Below, piece after piece: positions 27,308 to 36,717 of a stretch of 39,046 nucleotides of DNA; the first letter of the stretch is position 1, and every line of letters begins with the position of its first letter. Below the pieces are notes generated by a model, which was not told the origin of the DNA, did no database searches, and was given only the letters and a program-made list of their open reading frames with translations. The stretch comes from a virus. The translations under genes were made by a program, and so were the position numbers. The stretch is from positions 1 through 39,046 of IMG/VR virus record IMGVR_UViG_3300023179_000246; one strand, 5' to 3'.

Positions 27308-28664
27308 ACAGCAGGCGCTGATAAGGTATAGGGCGCGTGAGGAGTTAAAGCAGCGTGCCGAGTGGTATGAGCCGTATGATAAGCAGCGTCAGTTTCATGC
27401 GCTTGGCGCCGTCAAACGTGAGCGGTGCTTGTCTGCTGGCAACCAGCTTGGGAAGACGCTTGCGGGGGCCGCAGAGTGCGCTTTTCATTTAACTGGCGTG
27501 TATCCTGCGTGGTGGCAGGGAAGGCGCTGGAACAGGCCTGTGATGGGCTGGTGTGGTGGTGTTACATCCGAGTCAACACGGGATGGCCCGCAGACTAAGC
27601 TAATCGGAACGATGGGAGAAAAAGGCTCTGGCGTGTTGCCGGAGTCTTCTATTGTTGAAGTAGTGAAGGCGACTCACGGTATTCGTGATGCGGCTGACTT
27701 CATTCGTGTTCGCCATGTATCTGGCGGCGAATCCATCCTAAATTTCAAGAACTATGCTCAAGGCCGCGAGAAGTGGCAGGCGGCATCGGTGGACTTTGTG
27801 TGGGAAGATGAGGAACCACCAGCCGAAATACATTCCGAGGCGTTAAGTCGAACCAACGCGACGGGCGGGATGGTATTTCTTACGTTTACGCCGTTGAAAG
27901 GTATGACCCAGCTTGTCTATGACTTTTGGAAGAACCCGACGCCTGATAGAGCGTTGGTTACAATGGGTTTGGTCGATGCCAAGCATATATCACCAGAACG
28001 GCGCGAGCAGATTATAGCGTCTTACAGGCCTCACGAAAGGGAAGCGCGAACGAATGGAGTGCCATCGGTAGGTAGTGGGTTGGTTTACCCCGTGGATATA
28101 GCTAAGCTGTTGGTGGAACCGTGCGAGATAAAAGACTTCTGGTTTCGCTGGTATGCGATGGACTTTGGCTGGCACAATACAGCCGCTTTGTTTTTTGCGC
28201 ACGATAGAGATAACGATACGCTGTATGTAAACGCAGAATACAAACAGGGAGAAAAGACGCTGGAAAGCCATGCAGTAAGTTTGCATGGTCTTGGTGCCAA
28301 ATGGATGCGTGGCGTGTGTGACCCTGCTGGCAATCAAAAGAACCAGCAAGACGGCGAGACGTTTATTAACCGCGCTCGTAAGGCAGGGTTACAGATTCAA
28401 CCAGCTGATAACAGCGTAGAAAGCGGCATAGATGCTGTATTGAGTCGAATGTATAGTGGTAAGCTAAAAGTGTTTAATACATGTCAGCAATGGCAGCAGG
28501 AGTTTCATTTATATGCGAGGGACGAAAGGGGAATGATAAAGAAAGAGAACGACCATTTGATGGACTGCATGAGGTATGGCGTAGTCAGTGGGCATAGCGT
28601 GGGAGCAAAGCGCGGCGCAAATAATGTGCCGAGCAATTTGGTCTGGCCGAAAGGGTTTGCATGA
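27291..28664 (+). CDS. terL: Terminase large subunit
   Basis: The 457-residue product carries the ATPase centre: Walker A SAGNQLGKT (48-56) and Walker B FVWEDEE (169-175), with the coupling region TFTPLKG. The nuclease domain has D291 (AMDFGWHN), D344 (CDPAGNQ) and D421/D425 (NDHLMDCMRYG). It pumps DNA into the procapsid. The start is TTG 27291, the only sensible one near the N-terminus. The family is the Terminase_6 type as I recognise it. Confidence 0.93.
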   Translation: MELKAEQQALIRYRAREELKQRAEWYEPYDKQRQFHALGAVKRERCLSAGNQLGKTLAGAAECAFHLTGVYPAWWQGRRWNRPVMGWCGGVTSESTRDGPQTKLIGTMGEKGSGVLPESSIVEVVKATHGIRDAADFIRVRHVSGGESILNFKNYAQGREKWQAASVDFVWEDEEPPAEIHSEALSRTNATGGMVFLTFTPLKGMTQLVYDFWKNPTPDRALVTMGLVDAKHISPERREQIIASYRPHEREARTNGVPSVGSGLVYPVDIAKLLVEPCEIKDFWFRWYAMDFGWHNTAALFFAHDRDNDTLYVNAEYKQGEKTLESHAVSLHGLGAKWMRGVCDPAGNQKNQQDGETFINRARKAGLQIQPADNSVESGIDAVLSRMYSGKLKVFNTCQQWQQEFHLYARDERGMIKKENDHLMDCMRYGVVSGHSVGAKRGANNVPSNLVWPKGFA

Positions 28665-28744
28665 TGGCTGAACCCGCAAGGTTATGGCAGTTAGTGTTGT
28701 TGTTTTGTTTTATTGCCTATATAGCCATATTCTGGCTGGCATAA
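28664..28744 (+). CDS. Small membrane peptide (26 aa)
   Basis: ATG 28664 overlaps the TerL stop (TGATG). The peptide begins MAEPARLWQLVLLLF and has a single hydrophobic stretch to its end (IAYIAIFWLA). The gene fits the gap before the portal; the function is unknown. Confidence 0.45.
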   Translation: MAEPARLWQLVLLFCFIAYIAIFWLA

Positions 28745-28785
28745 TTTCACTTGCTAAGTAAGCATTTACTTAATATCTTTATTGC

Positions 28786-30864
28786 ATGCCAAGTTTTACA
28801 GGACGCCCCCTTACGCAAGACGAGATTGTTCAAACCTGTTTATCTGAATTGTCTCAAGCCCGCACAATGTCGGGCGAAATAGCAAAAGACCGCGAAGATG
28901 CGCTGAAGGCTTATGAGCAGCAGCGTTACGGTGACGAAATGGAGGGCCAAAGCCAATATGTCGCGTCTGATGTGCGGGATACGGTGGAATCAATCCTTCC
29001 CGATATCGTTGAGATTTTTGTAGCTGGCGATCATCCGGTAGAATTTGAACCCCAGAGTGATAAAGATGTAGAACAGGCAGAGCTTGAGACGGATGCCGTG
29101 CGCCATGTATTTTTGCAGCAAAACGACGGGTTTATGATTACCTATTCGGCGGTAAAAGACGCGATGCTGTCCAAGAATGCGTATTGCTATGTTGGTTGGG
29201 AGACGGATGTAAAATACAGCCGCGAGGAATATAGGGGCTTGAGTGAGGAGCAAATGGTGCTGCTGTCTCAAGACCCAAAAATAGAGATACAGGCGGTGAG
29301 TAGCGAGGACGTAGCAACTGTCTTGCCGGATGGCATGCAGGGTGTTGTCAAGCAATATGATGTGCTGGTGAGAAAGAGCCGCGAAGTCGGGCAAGTTTGT
29401 GTTTATCCATTGCCGCCGGAGCGTGTGCACATAAACCGCCACCACAGTAGTGTGGACTTACAGAGCGCCCGTTGTGTGATTTACGAAGAACTCCTGATGG
29501 CAGGCGATTTAGTAGAGCAGGGCTACCCAATAGAGTTGGTAGAGCAGATACCAAACTATCAATGGTATAGCCGGAGCGAAGAAGTAACCCGCTGGCGTAA
29601 AGAAGGGGCGACGGGCTTTCGCGACGATGCGGGCACCGACAGCAGCCGCAGGATTGTGCAAGTGCTGAACTGCTACGTTTGTATAGATGCTGACGGCGAT
29701 GGGGTGCCAGAGTTGCGATTGGTGCGAATTGGTGGCGAGAACAGTCGGCTGGTACTGGAAAATAAGGAAATAGACCGCGTCCCGATAGTGAGCGGCGGAA
29801 TGATAATTAATACGCACAAGCACTTTGGGGTTGCTATCGCAGATATACTCCAAGATATTCAACGCATTCGCACTACGGTTATGCGACAGGCGTTAAACAA
29901 TATTTATTTCAACCAGTTTCCTGTGACTTTTGTTGAAGATGCGGCGGCTAATGAAAACACCTTTCAAGATTTGTTAAGTCGTCGGCCTGCTGGGTTTGTA
30001 AGAGTTAATAATCTAATGGGCGTGCGGACGGAACCGCCTGTGGCCTTGATTGACCAGAGCATCAACATGCTTGCGGCGCTTGATACAATAAAGGAAGACC
30101 GTGTTGGCGTTAGTCGGGAGACGCAGGGATTAGACCCCAAGAGCATTAGTGATGCTACTAATCTTGTTGGTATGACCGTGCTTAGCAGAAGCCAATCGCG
30201 CATTAAGATGATGGCGCGGGTATTTGCCGAGACATTTTTCAAAAACCTAATGCTGGCAATCCATGAATTGCTGATGAAGAACGGAAGCGGCTTCCCAATT
30301 CGTCGGCAGCAGGCGTTCGTTACTGTAAACCCGCGTGAATGGGTAGAGCGTGAACGTATGGTGGTGAAAGTCGGCACTGGTTATAGCAATCAAATGGAGA
30401 AGATTGGCAGAGCGGAAGCTACGCTGGCTAAACAAGAGAAATTGGCAATGTCTGGGGCTATGGGTAGACTCATAACAGAACAAAACATTTATAGCGGTCT
30501 TGCAGAGTGGAGCAAGGCAAGCGGCGTGCCCGTGAGCAAATTCTTCTCGAATCCGGACAAGATGCCTCCTGCACCAGAACCACAGCCGGACGCACAGACA
30601 ATGGCGGTAATGGTCGCGCAAAAGGAAGCTGAAGTGAAGGCGATGAAAACAGCTGCGGATACGAAGCTAGAGATACAGCAGCACAACGACAAAGTAGCGC
30701 TAGAACGTGAACGTATTGCAAGTAACCACTATCTGAAAGCGAAGGAATTAGAGCTGAAATATAAAGTGACTAATGTGCAAGAAGAACCAAAGGAAAGTGA
30801 GTTGGATGAACCGATGGAAGCAAATGCTGGGCGAGTTGACGAAGCCGTGGAATCCGCCAACTAA
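28786..30864 (+). CDS. Portal protein
   Basis: The 692-residue product resembles podovirus P22/SU10-type portals. The N-terminus (LSQARTMSGEIAKDREDALK then YEQQRYGDEMEG) and VASDVRDTVESILPDIVEIF match the clip/stem entrance pattern of that group. The stretch AIADILQDIQRIRTTVMRQALNNIYFNQ is the stem/crown helix, and the C-terminal ~110 residues are Gln/Lys-rich and helical. It forms the dodecameric DNA channel at the head vertex. A GCATGCC start at 28786 has no strong Shine-Dalgarno site. Confidence 0.9.
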   Translation: MPSFTGRPLTQDEIVQTCLSELSQARTMSGEIAKDREDALKAYEQQRYGDEMEGQSQYVASDVRDTVESILPDIVEIFVAGDHPVEFEPQSDKDVEQAELETDAVRHVFLQQNDGFMITYSAVKDAMLSKNAYCYVGWETDVKYSREEYRGLSEEQMVLLSQDPKIEIQAVSSEDVATVLPDGMQGVVKQYDVLVRKSREVGQVCVYPLPPERVHINRHHSSVDLQSARCVIYEELLMAGDLVEQGYPIELVEQIPNYQWYSRSEEVTRWRKEGATGFRDDAGTDSSRRIVQVLNCYVCIDADGDGVPELRLVRIGGENSRLVLENKEIDRVPIVSGGMIINTHKHFGVAIADILQDIQRIRTTVMRQALNNIYFNQFPVTFVEDAAANENTFQDLLSRRPAGFVRVNNLMGVRTEPPVALIDQSINMLAALDTIKEDRVGVSRETQGLDPKSISDATNLVGMTVLSRSQSRIKMMARVFAETFFKNLMLAIHELLMKNGSGFPIRRQQAFVTVNPREWVERERMVVKVGTGYSNQMEKIGRAEATLAKQEKLAMSGAMGRLITEQNIYSGLAEWSKASGVPVSKFFSNPDKMPPAPEPQPDAQTMAVMVAQKEAEVKAMKTAADTKLEIQQHNDKVALERERIASNHYLKAKELELKYKVTNVQEEPKESELDEPMEANAGRVDEAVESAN

Positions 30865-31159
30865 ACAGGAACCGCTTTTATCTGACCAGAAGATAAAACG
30901 CGGAGATAACGCGCGCGCACTATTGAACAACGAATTGTGGAAGGAGGCCATTCGGCAAGTAGAATACAACGCTTTGGTTAAATGGCGTGGAACGGCCCCT
31001 GAAGAAGTCGAAAGACGCGAGACTGCGTGGCTTTACCTTAATGCTCTTGACGAAGTAAATAAACACATACATACTTTCCTTACTGACTCCATTGTTGAAG
31101 CTGAAAAGCTAAAGCGGGAGGCCGAGGCTAAAAAACGCAACGGAAGAATTTATGAATGA
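30806..31159 (+). CDS. Hypothetical head-region protein (117 aa)
   Basis: ATG 30806 is the first reasonable start and overlaps the portal end by 59 bases. The product is helical with a Trp-rich N-terminus (MNRWKQMLGELTKPWNPP) and a charged C-terminus. Its stop overlaps the scaffold start. It may be a head accessory protein. Confidence 0.6.
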   Translation: MNRWKQMLGELTKPWNPPTKQEPLLSDQKIKRGDNARALLNNELWKEAIRQVEYNALVKWRGTAPEEVERRETAWLYLNALDEVNKHIHTFLTDSIVEAEKLKREAEAKKRNGRIYE

Positions 31160-32133
31160 CAGATAACGCAGAACCAAACGTGATGGCGGATATTGCCCGC
31201 ATAGCAAATGGTTTAGTAAATGGTAAGCAGGAAGCAGCTAAAACCCCTGCTACGACAGACAAAGACGATATTACTGGTGAAAACCCAACCGCACCAGCAG
31301 TTGATGAAACTGTGCCAGAGGGGCAGGAAGGCACTCCCGAAGGGGAGCAAGCCGAAGACGGGGCAGATGAGGCAGAGCAAGCAACGGAGCCTACCTACAC
31401 CGCTGTTATAGGCGGCAAGTCGGAAGTGCTACCCGTAAGCAAGCTAATCGCACTCGCGCAACAAGGCGCTGACTATACGCAGAAGACGCAGGCGCTGGCT
31501 TCTGAGAGGAAGACGGTAGAAGCGGCTAAAGCGGAGGTTGGCAACCTGCAAAAGCAATATGCTGAACGGCTGACAATGCTGGAAGCTGCACTTAAACCGC
31601 AGCTACCTACGCCCGAAGCTATGAACGCTGCCTTGCAAGCTGGTCGCAACACAGAATACCTGCAAATGCAAAACCAGCTTATGCAATACAATGCGGTTAT
31701 AGCGGAGCGGCAACAGGTAGAAGCGGCGAAGGCGCAGGAACAGCAGCTTAGATTGCAGGCGACAATGGCTGAAGAAAGCAGGCTACTTTATGAAAAGTTG
31801 CCTGAATTCAAGGAAGAAGCTGCACGCAAACGCTTGGGCGAATACCTTGTAAAAGAGGGTATTCCACAGGAAGAAGTGGACAGCATTTATCAACACAACC
31901 TGATTGTGCTGGCTGAGAAAGCCCGCCGCTGGGATGAGTTGCAAACCAAAAAGCCAGAGTTGCAAAAGCGCGTTGAGAATCTGCCAAAACTGGCTAAATC
32001 AACTGCGCGGCCATCTAAGGGTGATGCTAACAGGCATGCGCTTGAGCAGGGTATGGAAGCTCTTAAAGAACACGGCAAGTTTATATCTCCTGAACACAGA
32101 CAGGCGGTACTAGGCAAGTTCTTGGGGCTATAA
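31156..32133 (+). CDS. Scaffolding protein
   Basis: The 325-residue product has an acidic Pro/Glu/Thr-rich N-terminal third (TVPEGQEGTPEGEQAEDGAD), followed by long helical stretches (residues ~105-250) and a C-terminal basic helical domain. This is typical of phage scaffold proteins. It lies directly before the major capsid gene, which supports the role. Confidence 0.75.
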   Translation: MTDNAEPNVMADIARIANGLVNGKQEAAKTPATTDKDDITGENPTAPAVDETVPEGQEGTPEGEQAEDGADEAEQATEPTYTAVIGGKSEVLPVSKLIALAQQGADYTQKTQALASERKTVEAAKAEVGNLQKQYAERLTMLEAALKPQLPTPEAMNAALQAGRNTEYLQMQNQLMQYNAVIAERQQVEAAKAQEQQLRLQATMAEESRLLYEKLPEFKEEAARKRLGEYLVKEGIPQEEVDSIYQHNLIVLAEKARRWDELQTKKPELQKRVENLPKLAKSTARPSKGDANRHALEQGMEALKEHGKFISPEHRQAVLGKFLGL

Positions 32134-32158
32134 ATCAACCCAATAGAATGTAACGAAA

Positions 32159-33106
32159 ATGCCTTATCCAACCAACACCTACTCCCGCTACGCGGTTGTA
32201 GGCAACCGGGAAGACTTGGAAAATACGATTTATAACGTATCTCCATTTGAAACCCCTGTCATGAACGCCATCGGGCGGACTGACGTAACCAACACACTGC
32301 ACGAATGGCAGACTGATACCATCCGTGCGCCGCGCACTAACGCGCAAATCGAAGGCGATACTTTTACGAACGTCGCCCGCGTGCCAACCACTCGTCTGTC
32401 TAACTGGACTCAAATCTTTACGGACACGATTGGAGTCACTGGCACACAACTGGCGATGAAACCCGCTGGTCGTGCTGATGAAATGACCTACCAGCTGTCG
32501 CTGGCAATGAAAGCGTTGAAGACCGATGTTGAAACCGCAATCCTTGCTAACGTAGGCGGTGGTAACGGCACTGAAAATAGCACTGGCCGGACAATGCGTG
32601 GTTTGCCGAGCTGGCTTGCGAGCAACGTATCTGCGGCTGCTAACGGCGCTAACGGTGCTTCTGGCAGTGCCCGCACTGATGGCGACCAACGTGCGTTGAC
32701 TGAAGACCTCCTTAAAAACGTGCTGCGCTCTGTTTACGATAACAGCGGTGAAGTTCCAAGCATGATTGTGGCTGGTTCTTTCAACCGTAGTGTAATCAGT
32801 AGCACCTTTACAGGCGGCAACAACCGCATGCAAAGCATGGAAAAGGCCAAGCTGGACACCACTATCAAAATTTACGAAGGTGATTTTGGTGTGTATCAAA
32901 TCGTGCCTGACCGCTTTGTGCGGACACGCGACCTGTTTGTGCTGAACCCAGACTACTTGTCTTTGGGTTATCTCCGCACATGGCGCGTGGAAGACTTGGC
33001 TAAAACTTCTGATACTGACCAGAAGGCTATCATTGCCGAGTGCACGCTGATTGTCCGCAACGAAAGAGCGCATGGTGCGGTTTTTGACCTTACCACTAGC
33101 GCTTAA
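32159..33106 (+). CDS. Major capsid protein (DUF5309-like, HK97-type fold)
   Basis: The 315-residue product fits the DUF5309/SU10-type capsid pattern: NREDLENTIYNVSPFETPVM near residue 20, DTIGVTGTQLAMKPAGRADE, TMRGLPSWL, DGDQRALTEDLLKNVLRSVY, and VPDRFVRTRDLFVLNPDYLS near the end. It assembles the icosahedral shell. It follows the scaffold gene by 25 bases. Confidence 0.88.
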   Translation: MPYPTNTYSRYAVVGNREDLENTIYNVSPFETPVMNAIGRTDVTNTLHEWQTDTIRAPRTNAQIEGDTFTNVARVPTTRLSNWTQIFTDTIGVTGTQLAMKPAGRADEMTYQLSLAMKALKTDVETAILANVGGGNGTENSTGRTMRGLPSWLASNVSAAANGANGASGSARTDGDQRALTEDLLKNVLRSVYDNSGEVPSMIVAGSFNRSVISSTFTGGNNRMQSMEKAKLDTTIKIYEGDFGVYQIVPDRFVRTRDLFVLNPDYLSLGYLRTWRVEDLAKTSDTDQKAIIAECTLIVRNERAHGAVFDLTTSA

Positions 33107-33135
33107 TCAGAAACAGGAAATGAAAGGGTAAGACT

Positions 33136-34008
33136 ATGAAGGCAACTAAACTCCTTCTGGCCCTCGGCCTGATGATGATTAGCGCGGTTGGTCATGCACA
33201 GTCGTTTGTTTGGAACACCAATACTGGTGATTCAACGGGCGGCTTGGCAGCTCAAAGCCAAACCGATAACTCTCAACCGTTTGTGATTGACCGCCAAGGT
33301 TTTGTGCGGATTGCCCCATTGTTCATTGTTCAAGATGATTTTGGGTCTTCTCAAATCACAAGCGCGACATGGCTGGGCTATGGCGGGACTTCTGGCGGGG
33401 CTACCCCCACCATTATCACGTCGCAGTCGGGCGTAGTGTCCATGACGAGCGGCAACAGCCAGGCCAGCGCAGCAGCGGGTAACAGTCAGATAAACGCGGC
33501 TGTGCCTATGTTCCGCGCGGCTAATGGCGGGTTGTCGTTTGAAACTCGGCTGATGGCTGCGACTAGCGATAGTCAAGTTATCTTCGCTGGGTTAATGGAT
33601 GCCACCACCTCTACAATCCCAATGCAAATCAGTGCGACAAGCCTTACTTCGCGCACATTTACAGCGGGAACGGCTAACTTTGTAGGGTTGGTGTTTGATA
33701 ACCGTAGTTCCATTAGCCAAACCGTCGCTCGTAGCGGCTGGGTTGGAATGGGGAACCGTAACGGTGTAAGCAGCAGCGCTGTGTTTACCGGCGTGCCTGT
33801 GACTGCGAATGCATGGGTGACTCTGCGGGTCAACGTGGCGCCAACTGGCCGTGCTGACTACTTCATCAATGGACGACTGGTCGGCAATACTGCTGCGGGC
33901 ACGGTGAACAGTAGCACGCTGCTGGTTCCTGCGGTGGGTGTGATGAACACTAACAGCACGACTCGTAACGTGTTGGTTGACTATATCCAAGCCTCTCAAC
34001 GGCGCTAG
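33136..34008 (+). CDS. Signal-peptide ConA/LamG-like protein next to the capsid gene
   Basis: The 290-residue product begins with a signal peptide (K2, K5, hydrophobic core, then GHA before Gln). The mature part resembles a jellyroll of ConA/LamG type: FETRLMAATSDSQVIFAGLM, NFVGLVFDNRSS, AWVTLRVNVAPTGRADYFIN, GRLVGNTAAG. A capsid decoration or glycan-binding protein is expected at this position, but an exported precursor would not normally reach a cytoplasmic procapsid. GAAAGGG at 33122-33128 precedes the ATG by seven bases. A terminator-like hairpin follows. Confidence 0.75.
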   Translation: MKATKLLLALGLMMISAVGHAQSFVWNTNTGDSTGGLAAQSQTDNSQPFVIDRQGFVRIAPLFIVQDDFGSSQITSATWLGYGGTSGGATPTIITSQSGVVSMTSGNSQASAAAGNSQINAAVPMFRAANGGLSFETRLMAATSDSQVIFAGLMDATTSTIPMQISATSLTSRTFTAGTANFVGLVFDNRSSISQTVARSGWVGMGNRNGVSSSAVFTGVPVTANAWVTLRVNVAPTGRADYFINGRLVGNTAAGTVNSSTLLVPAVGVMNTNSTTRNVLVDYIQASQRR

Positions 34009-34014
34009 GATAAC

Positions 34015-34044
34015 GGGGAGGGGTAACCCTCCCCCTTAATTTTT
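34015..34044 (+). terminator. Intrinsic terminator / attenuator inside the late operon
   Basis: GGGGAGGG (34015-34022) pairs with CCCTCCCC (34027-34034) around GTAA, followed by CTTAATTTTT. The next gene begins at 34045 immediately after the T-run and has no visible promoter of its own, so partial read-through is likely. Confidence 0.8.
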
Positions 34045-34416
34045 ATGAATGATAGTAAAATGAGTGATGTTTACAAAATAGTTCCGAAACATAGTGAGTT
34101 TGAAACAGCGGTGTCGGCTACCCCTACGGCACAAAAAAGCCTGCATTTTGAAGATTTGGGCCGAGGCAAGGTTGGAGTGCGCGAAGTGCTTCGAGAGAAC
34201 GAGCGGCCAGTGTTGGAGTTGAACGCCGTAAAACGTAACCACGAACAAAGGCACGGCGTGATGGGTAAGCAGATAGCCGATATTACCCATAGCGCAGCGG
34301 CCCGCTGGAAGGATTTATATGGGTTTGATGTCTATACGGCAAATCTAAATGACCCAGTGCAAAAGCGGATGCTTGACAAGTTGCTGGCATTAAACCCAGA
34401 GTATAAAACAACGTAA
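34045..34416 (+). CDS. Hypothetical protein (123 aa)
   Basis: The ATG sits right after the T-run of the terminator. An in-frame ATG at 34060 is an alternative. The product is charged (RGKVGVREVLRENERPVLEL, then NAVKRNHEQRHGVMGKQIAD). No family was recognised; position suggests a head or neck accessory protein. Confidence 0.6.
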   Translation: MNDSKMSDVYKIVPKHSEFETAVSATPTAQKSLHFEDLGRGKVGVREVLRENERPVLELNAVKRNHEQRHGVMGKQIADITHSAAARWKDLYGFDVYTANLNDPVQKRMLDKLLALNPEYKTT

Positions 34417-34426
34417 GGAGGAAAAT

Positions 34427-34618
34427 ATGGAACAGTTTTTGAAATGCAAGGTATGGGATTTGCCGGGTGAATATAAGGATAAAACGCTTGAGGAGCTATT
34501 TGCGTTGCTGTGCGGTAATATTGAAGCTGGCGGCGTTGAGGAAGCCCAAGAGGAAGCGCCTAAACGTGTTCGGAAGAAGAGGGCTGATGTAGCGGAAGAA
34601 GTAGAAGTTGAGTCTTGA
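34427..34618 (+). CDS. Hypothetical acidic/basic protein (63 aa)
   Basis: AAGGAGG precedes the ATG. The N-terminal half is compact (MEQFLKCKVWDLPGEYKDKT), then an acidic-to-basic tail follows (EEAPKRVRKKRADVAEE). It overlaps the next gene by 11 bases. Confidence 0.6.
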   Translation: MEQFLKCKVWDLPGEYKDKTLEELFALLCGNIEAGGVEEAQEEAPKRVRKKRADVAEEVEVES

Positions 34619-35243
34619 TACATACGCCAATCTTAAAACTGAAATAGCCGATAAGCTGGCGAGGTCGGATATAACGGCCTCGTCGTCTATTATTGATACA
34701 GCGATTGATTTGGTGGAATCTGAAGCTAATACTGACTTGAGAATGTATGAACAGTTGGTTGCTGCTAATCTTACAACCGCGGCGGGAAGTGAAACAATCG
34801 CGTTGCCAAGCGATTTCCTTCAGTTTTACAGCCTGTATCTAGGTGACGACCCCTCACCGTTAAAATTCGATACAGAGGCTAACATACGCGCTCGGTTCCC
34901 ACGGTCACAGCTAGGTCGCCCGCGGGTGTTTCAGTTGATGCCAGCCAATTTACTGGGGTTGGCACCTGTTCCTGACGCGGTTTACACGGCGAAGTTGCAA
35001 TATTATGCAAAAATACCAGCGCTTTCAGATAACCAGACCACAAACTGGCTGCTGGCGGCATTTCCGGGGTATTATTACTACGGCGCTTTAAGCCATTTGG
35101 CTACTTACATAGTTGACGAACAAACCAAGCAAATGGTGGCTGGGGAGTTAGCCTTGATTAAAGCGAATATGAAGACGGTGGACTCTAAACGGAGAACGGC
35201 TGGGGCCGGAATGATGGCTCATGTAGTAGGAATGACGCCGTGA
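34608..35243 (+). CDS. Head-tail adaptor protein
   Basis: The TTG start (TTGAGTCTTGAT) overlaps the previous gene. The 211-residue product begins MSLDTYANLKTEIADKLARS and continues helical, with LPSDFLQFYSLYL and YYAKIPALSDNQTTNWLLAA. This pattern is well known among podovirus adaptor/connector proteins such as gp4/gp13-type. It would join the portal to the tail hub. Confidence 0.75.
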   Translation: MSLDTYANLKTEIADKLARSDITASSSIIDTAIDLVESEANTDLRMYEQLVAANLTTAAGSETIALPSDFLQFYSLYLGDDPSPLKFDTEANIRARFPRSQLGRPRVFQLMPANLLGLAPVPDAVYTAKLQYYAKIPALSDNQTTNWLLAAFPGYYYYGALSHLATYIVDEQTKQMVAGELALIKANMKTVDSKRRTAGAGMMAHVVGMTP

Positions 35244-35244
35244 C

Positions 35245-36717
35245 ATGCCATCGCTTTTATCGCCCATTGTAAAGTTTGGAGAGTGGACACCAGACACGTT
35301 AGATTATGATGGTGGTGCAGCGGCTACTGTTGCGCGTAATTGTTTACCGCAGGGGGATAACTATAAGCCATTTGCTGCGTTTGGGTATACTACGGCAGCA
35401 ATTAGCGGAACAATCGTTGGTTTGTTTAGTTGCCGCGATACCTCGGACAACGTGCATGTTTTTGTAGGAACAACAACACGGCTTTATAAGTTATCTGGCA
35501 CGACTTGGACGGACGTTACGCGAGCTTCGGGTAATTACACGATGGGGAATGACGGGTGGTGGAGTTTTACGGTTTATGGCAATCGGGTGATAGCCACTAA
35601 CTACTTGGACGAAGTGCAGAGTTATGTGATTGGGAGTAGCACACAGTTTGCTGCGCTAGCTGGAAGTCCTCCTAAAGCGCGCGGAGTTACGGTGGTCAAT
35701 GATTTTGTGGTGCTGTATGGGATTGATGGGTATAGCCAGCGAGTGCAATGGAGCGCTCTTGGCAACCCCACAGATTGGACGTCTTCCGCTGCAACACAAG
35801 CAGATTTTAACGATATAGTTGGTGAGGGAGGGGCTGTTCAGGCGGTAGTTGGTGGCCAGAACACAGCGACGGTTATAATGAACAAGCAAATCTGGCGGAT
35901 GGATTACGTTGGGCCAGATAGCATATTTAACTTTACGTTGATTGAAGATAAAAGAGGGACATCTGCGCCGCGTTCAGTGGCAACGGACGGTAGCTTTGTG
36001 TATTACCTTTCGGAATCTGGTTTTATGGCCTTCAACGGATCAACCAGTGTTGGTATTGGGCATAATAAGGTAGACCGTTATTTTGCACAGCGTGTAGATT
36101 TGGGTTATCGGTATAGCAAGACAATAGGTTTTGTTGACCCTGTAAATAAATGCGTAATGTGGGCGTATCCGTATAATAACGGAAATCAAATAACCCACCT
36201 TATAGCCTACAGTTGGCAGGATAATCGCTGGACAGAGATTGAGAGTTCGTGTGCGATTGTGGGCCAAGGATTGACCGTAGGATACACAGTAGAAGACATT
36301 GGCGCGATTTACCCAACACTTGAGGAAGTCCCGTTTAGTTTTGATAGCCCAGTCTGGCAGGGTGGCCAGTATGTGCTGTGCGGCGTGGATGCGACGGGCC
36401 GGTTTGGGTTCTATACGGCAGGTAATATGACGGCGGTAATTGCCACTAAAGAAGCGCAACTTAATCAAGGGGGATTGGCTGCTGTTCAATCTGTTATACC
36501 TGTGACTGATAGCGATACGGTGACTATCCGTGTTGGTAGTCGGATGCTTCAAAGCGCGTCAATAAATTACACTGCCTCGCAGATGCCGCATGCATCAACA
36601 GGGGAGGCGAATTTTCGGGCCGTGGCTCGCTATCACCGGGCAGAGGTAACCGTAAGTGGGACATGGCGGGTCGCCCAAGGGGTGCAGTTTAGATATACTG
36701 CACAGGGTGTCCGATAA
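35245..36717 (+). CDS. Tail hub / packaged-DNA stabilisation protein (beta-propeller-like)
   Basis: The 490-residue product has repeated beta-strand units with Trp/Tyr/Gly (GLFSCRDTSDNVHVFVGTTT, LYKLSGTTWTDVTRA, WWSFTVYGNRVIATNYLDEVQ, MNKQIWRMDYVGPD). This is the pattern of P22 gp10-like or SU10-like tail hub proteins. It would close the portal channel and carry the fibres. It follows the adaptor by one base. Confidence 0.8.
   Translation: MPSLLSPIVKFGEWTPDTLDYDGGAAATVARNCLPQGDNYKPFAAFGYTTAAISGTIVGLFSCRDTSDNVHVFVGTTTRLYKLSGTTWTDVTRASGNYTMGNDGWWSFTVYGNRVIATNYLDEVQSYVIGSSTQFAALAGSPPKARGVTVVNDFVVLYGIDGYSQRVQWSALGNPTDWTSSAATQADFNDIVGEGGAVQAVVGGQNTATVIMNKQIWRMDYVGPDSIFNFTLIEDKRGTSAPRSVATDGSFVYYLSESGFMAFNGSTSVGIGHNKVDRYFAQRVDLGYRYSKTIGFVDPVNKCVMWAYPYNNGNQITHLIAYSWQDNRWTEIESSCAIVGQGLTVGYTVEDIGAIYPTLEEVPFSFDSPVWQGGQYVLCGVDATGRFGFYTAGNMTAVIATKEAQLNQGGLAAVQSVIPVTDSDTVTIRVGSRMLQSASINYTASQMPHASTGEANFRAVARYHRAEVTVSGTWRVAQGVQFRYTAQGVR

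Noticed and set aside
32135-33073. Long minus-strand open frame (312 codons) opposite the capsid gene
   Set aside because: It is the antisense shadow of a well-recognised capsid gene and has no domain or ribosome site.
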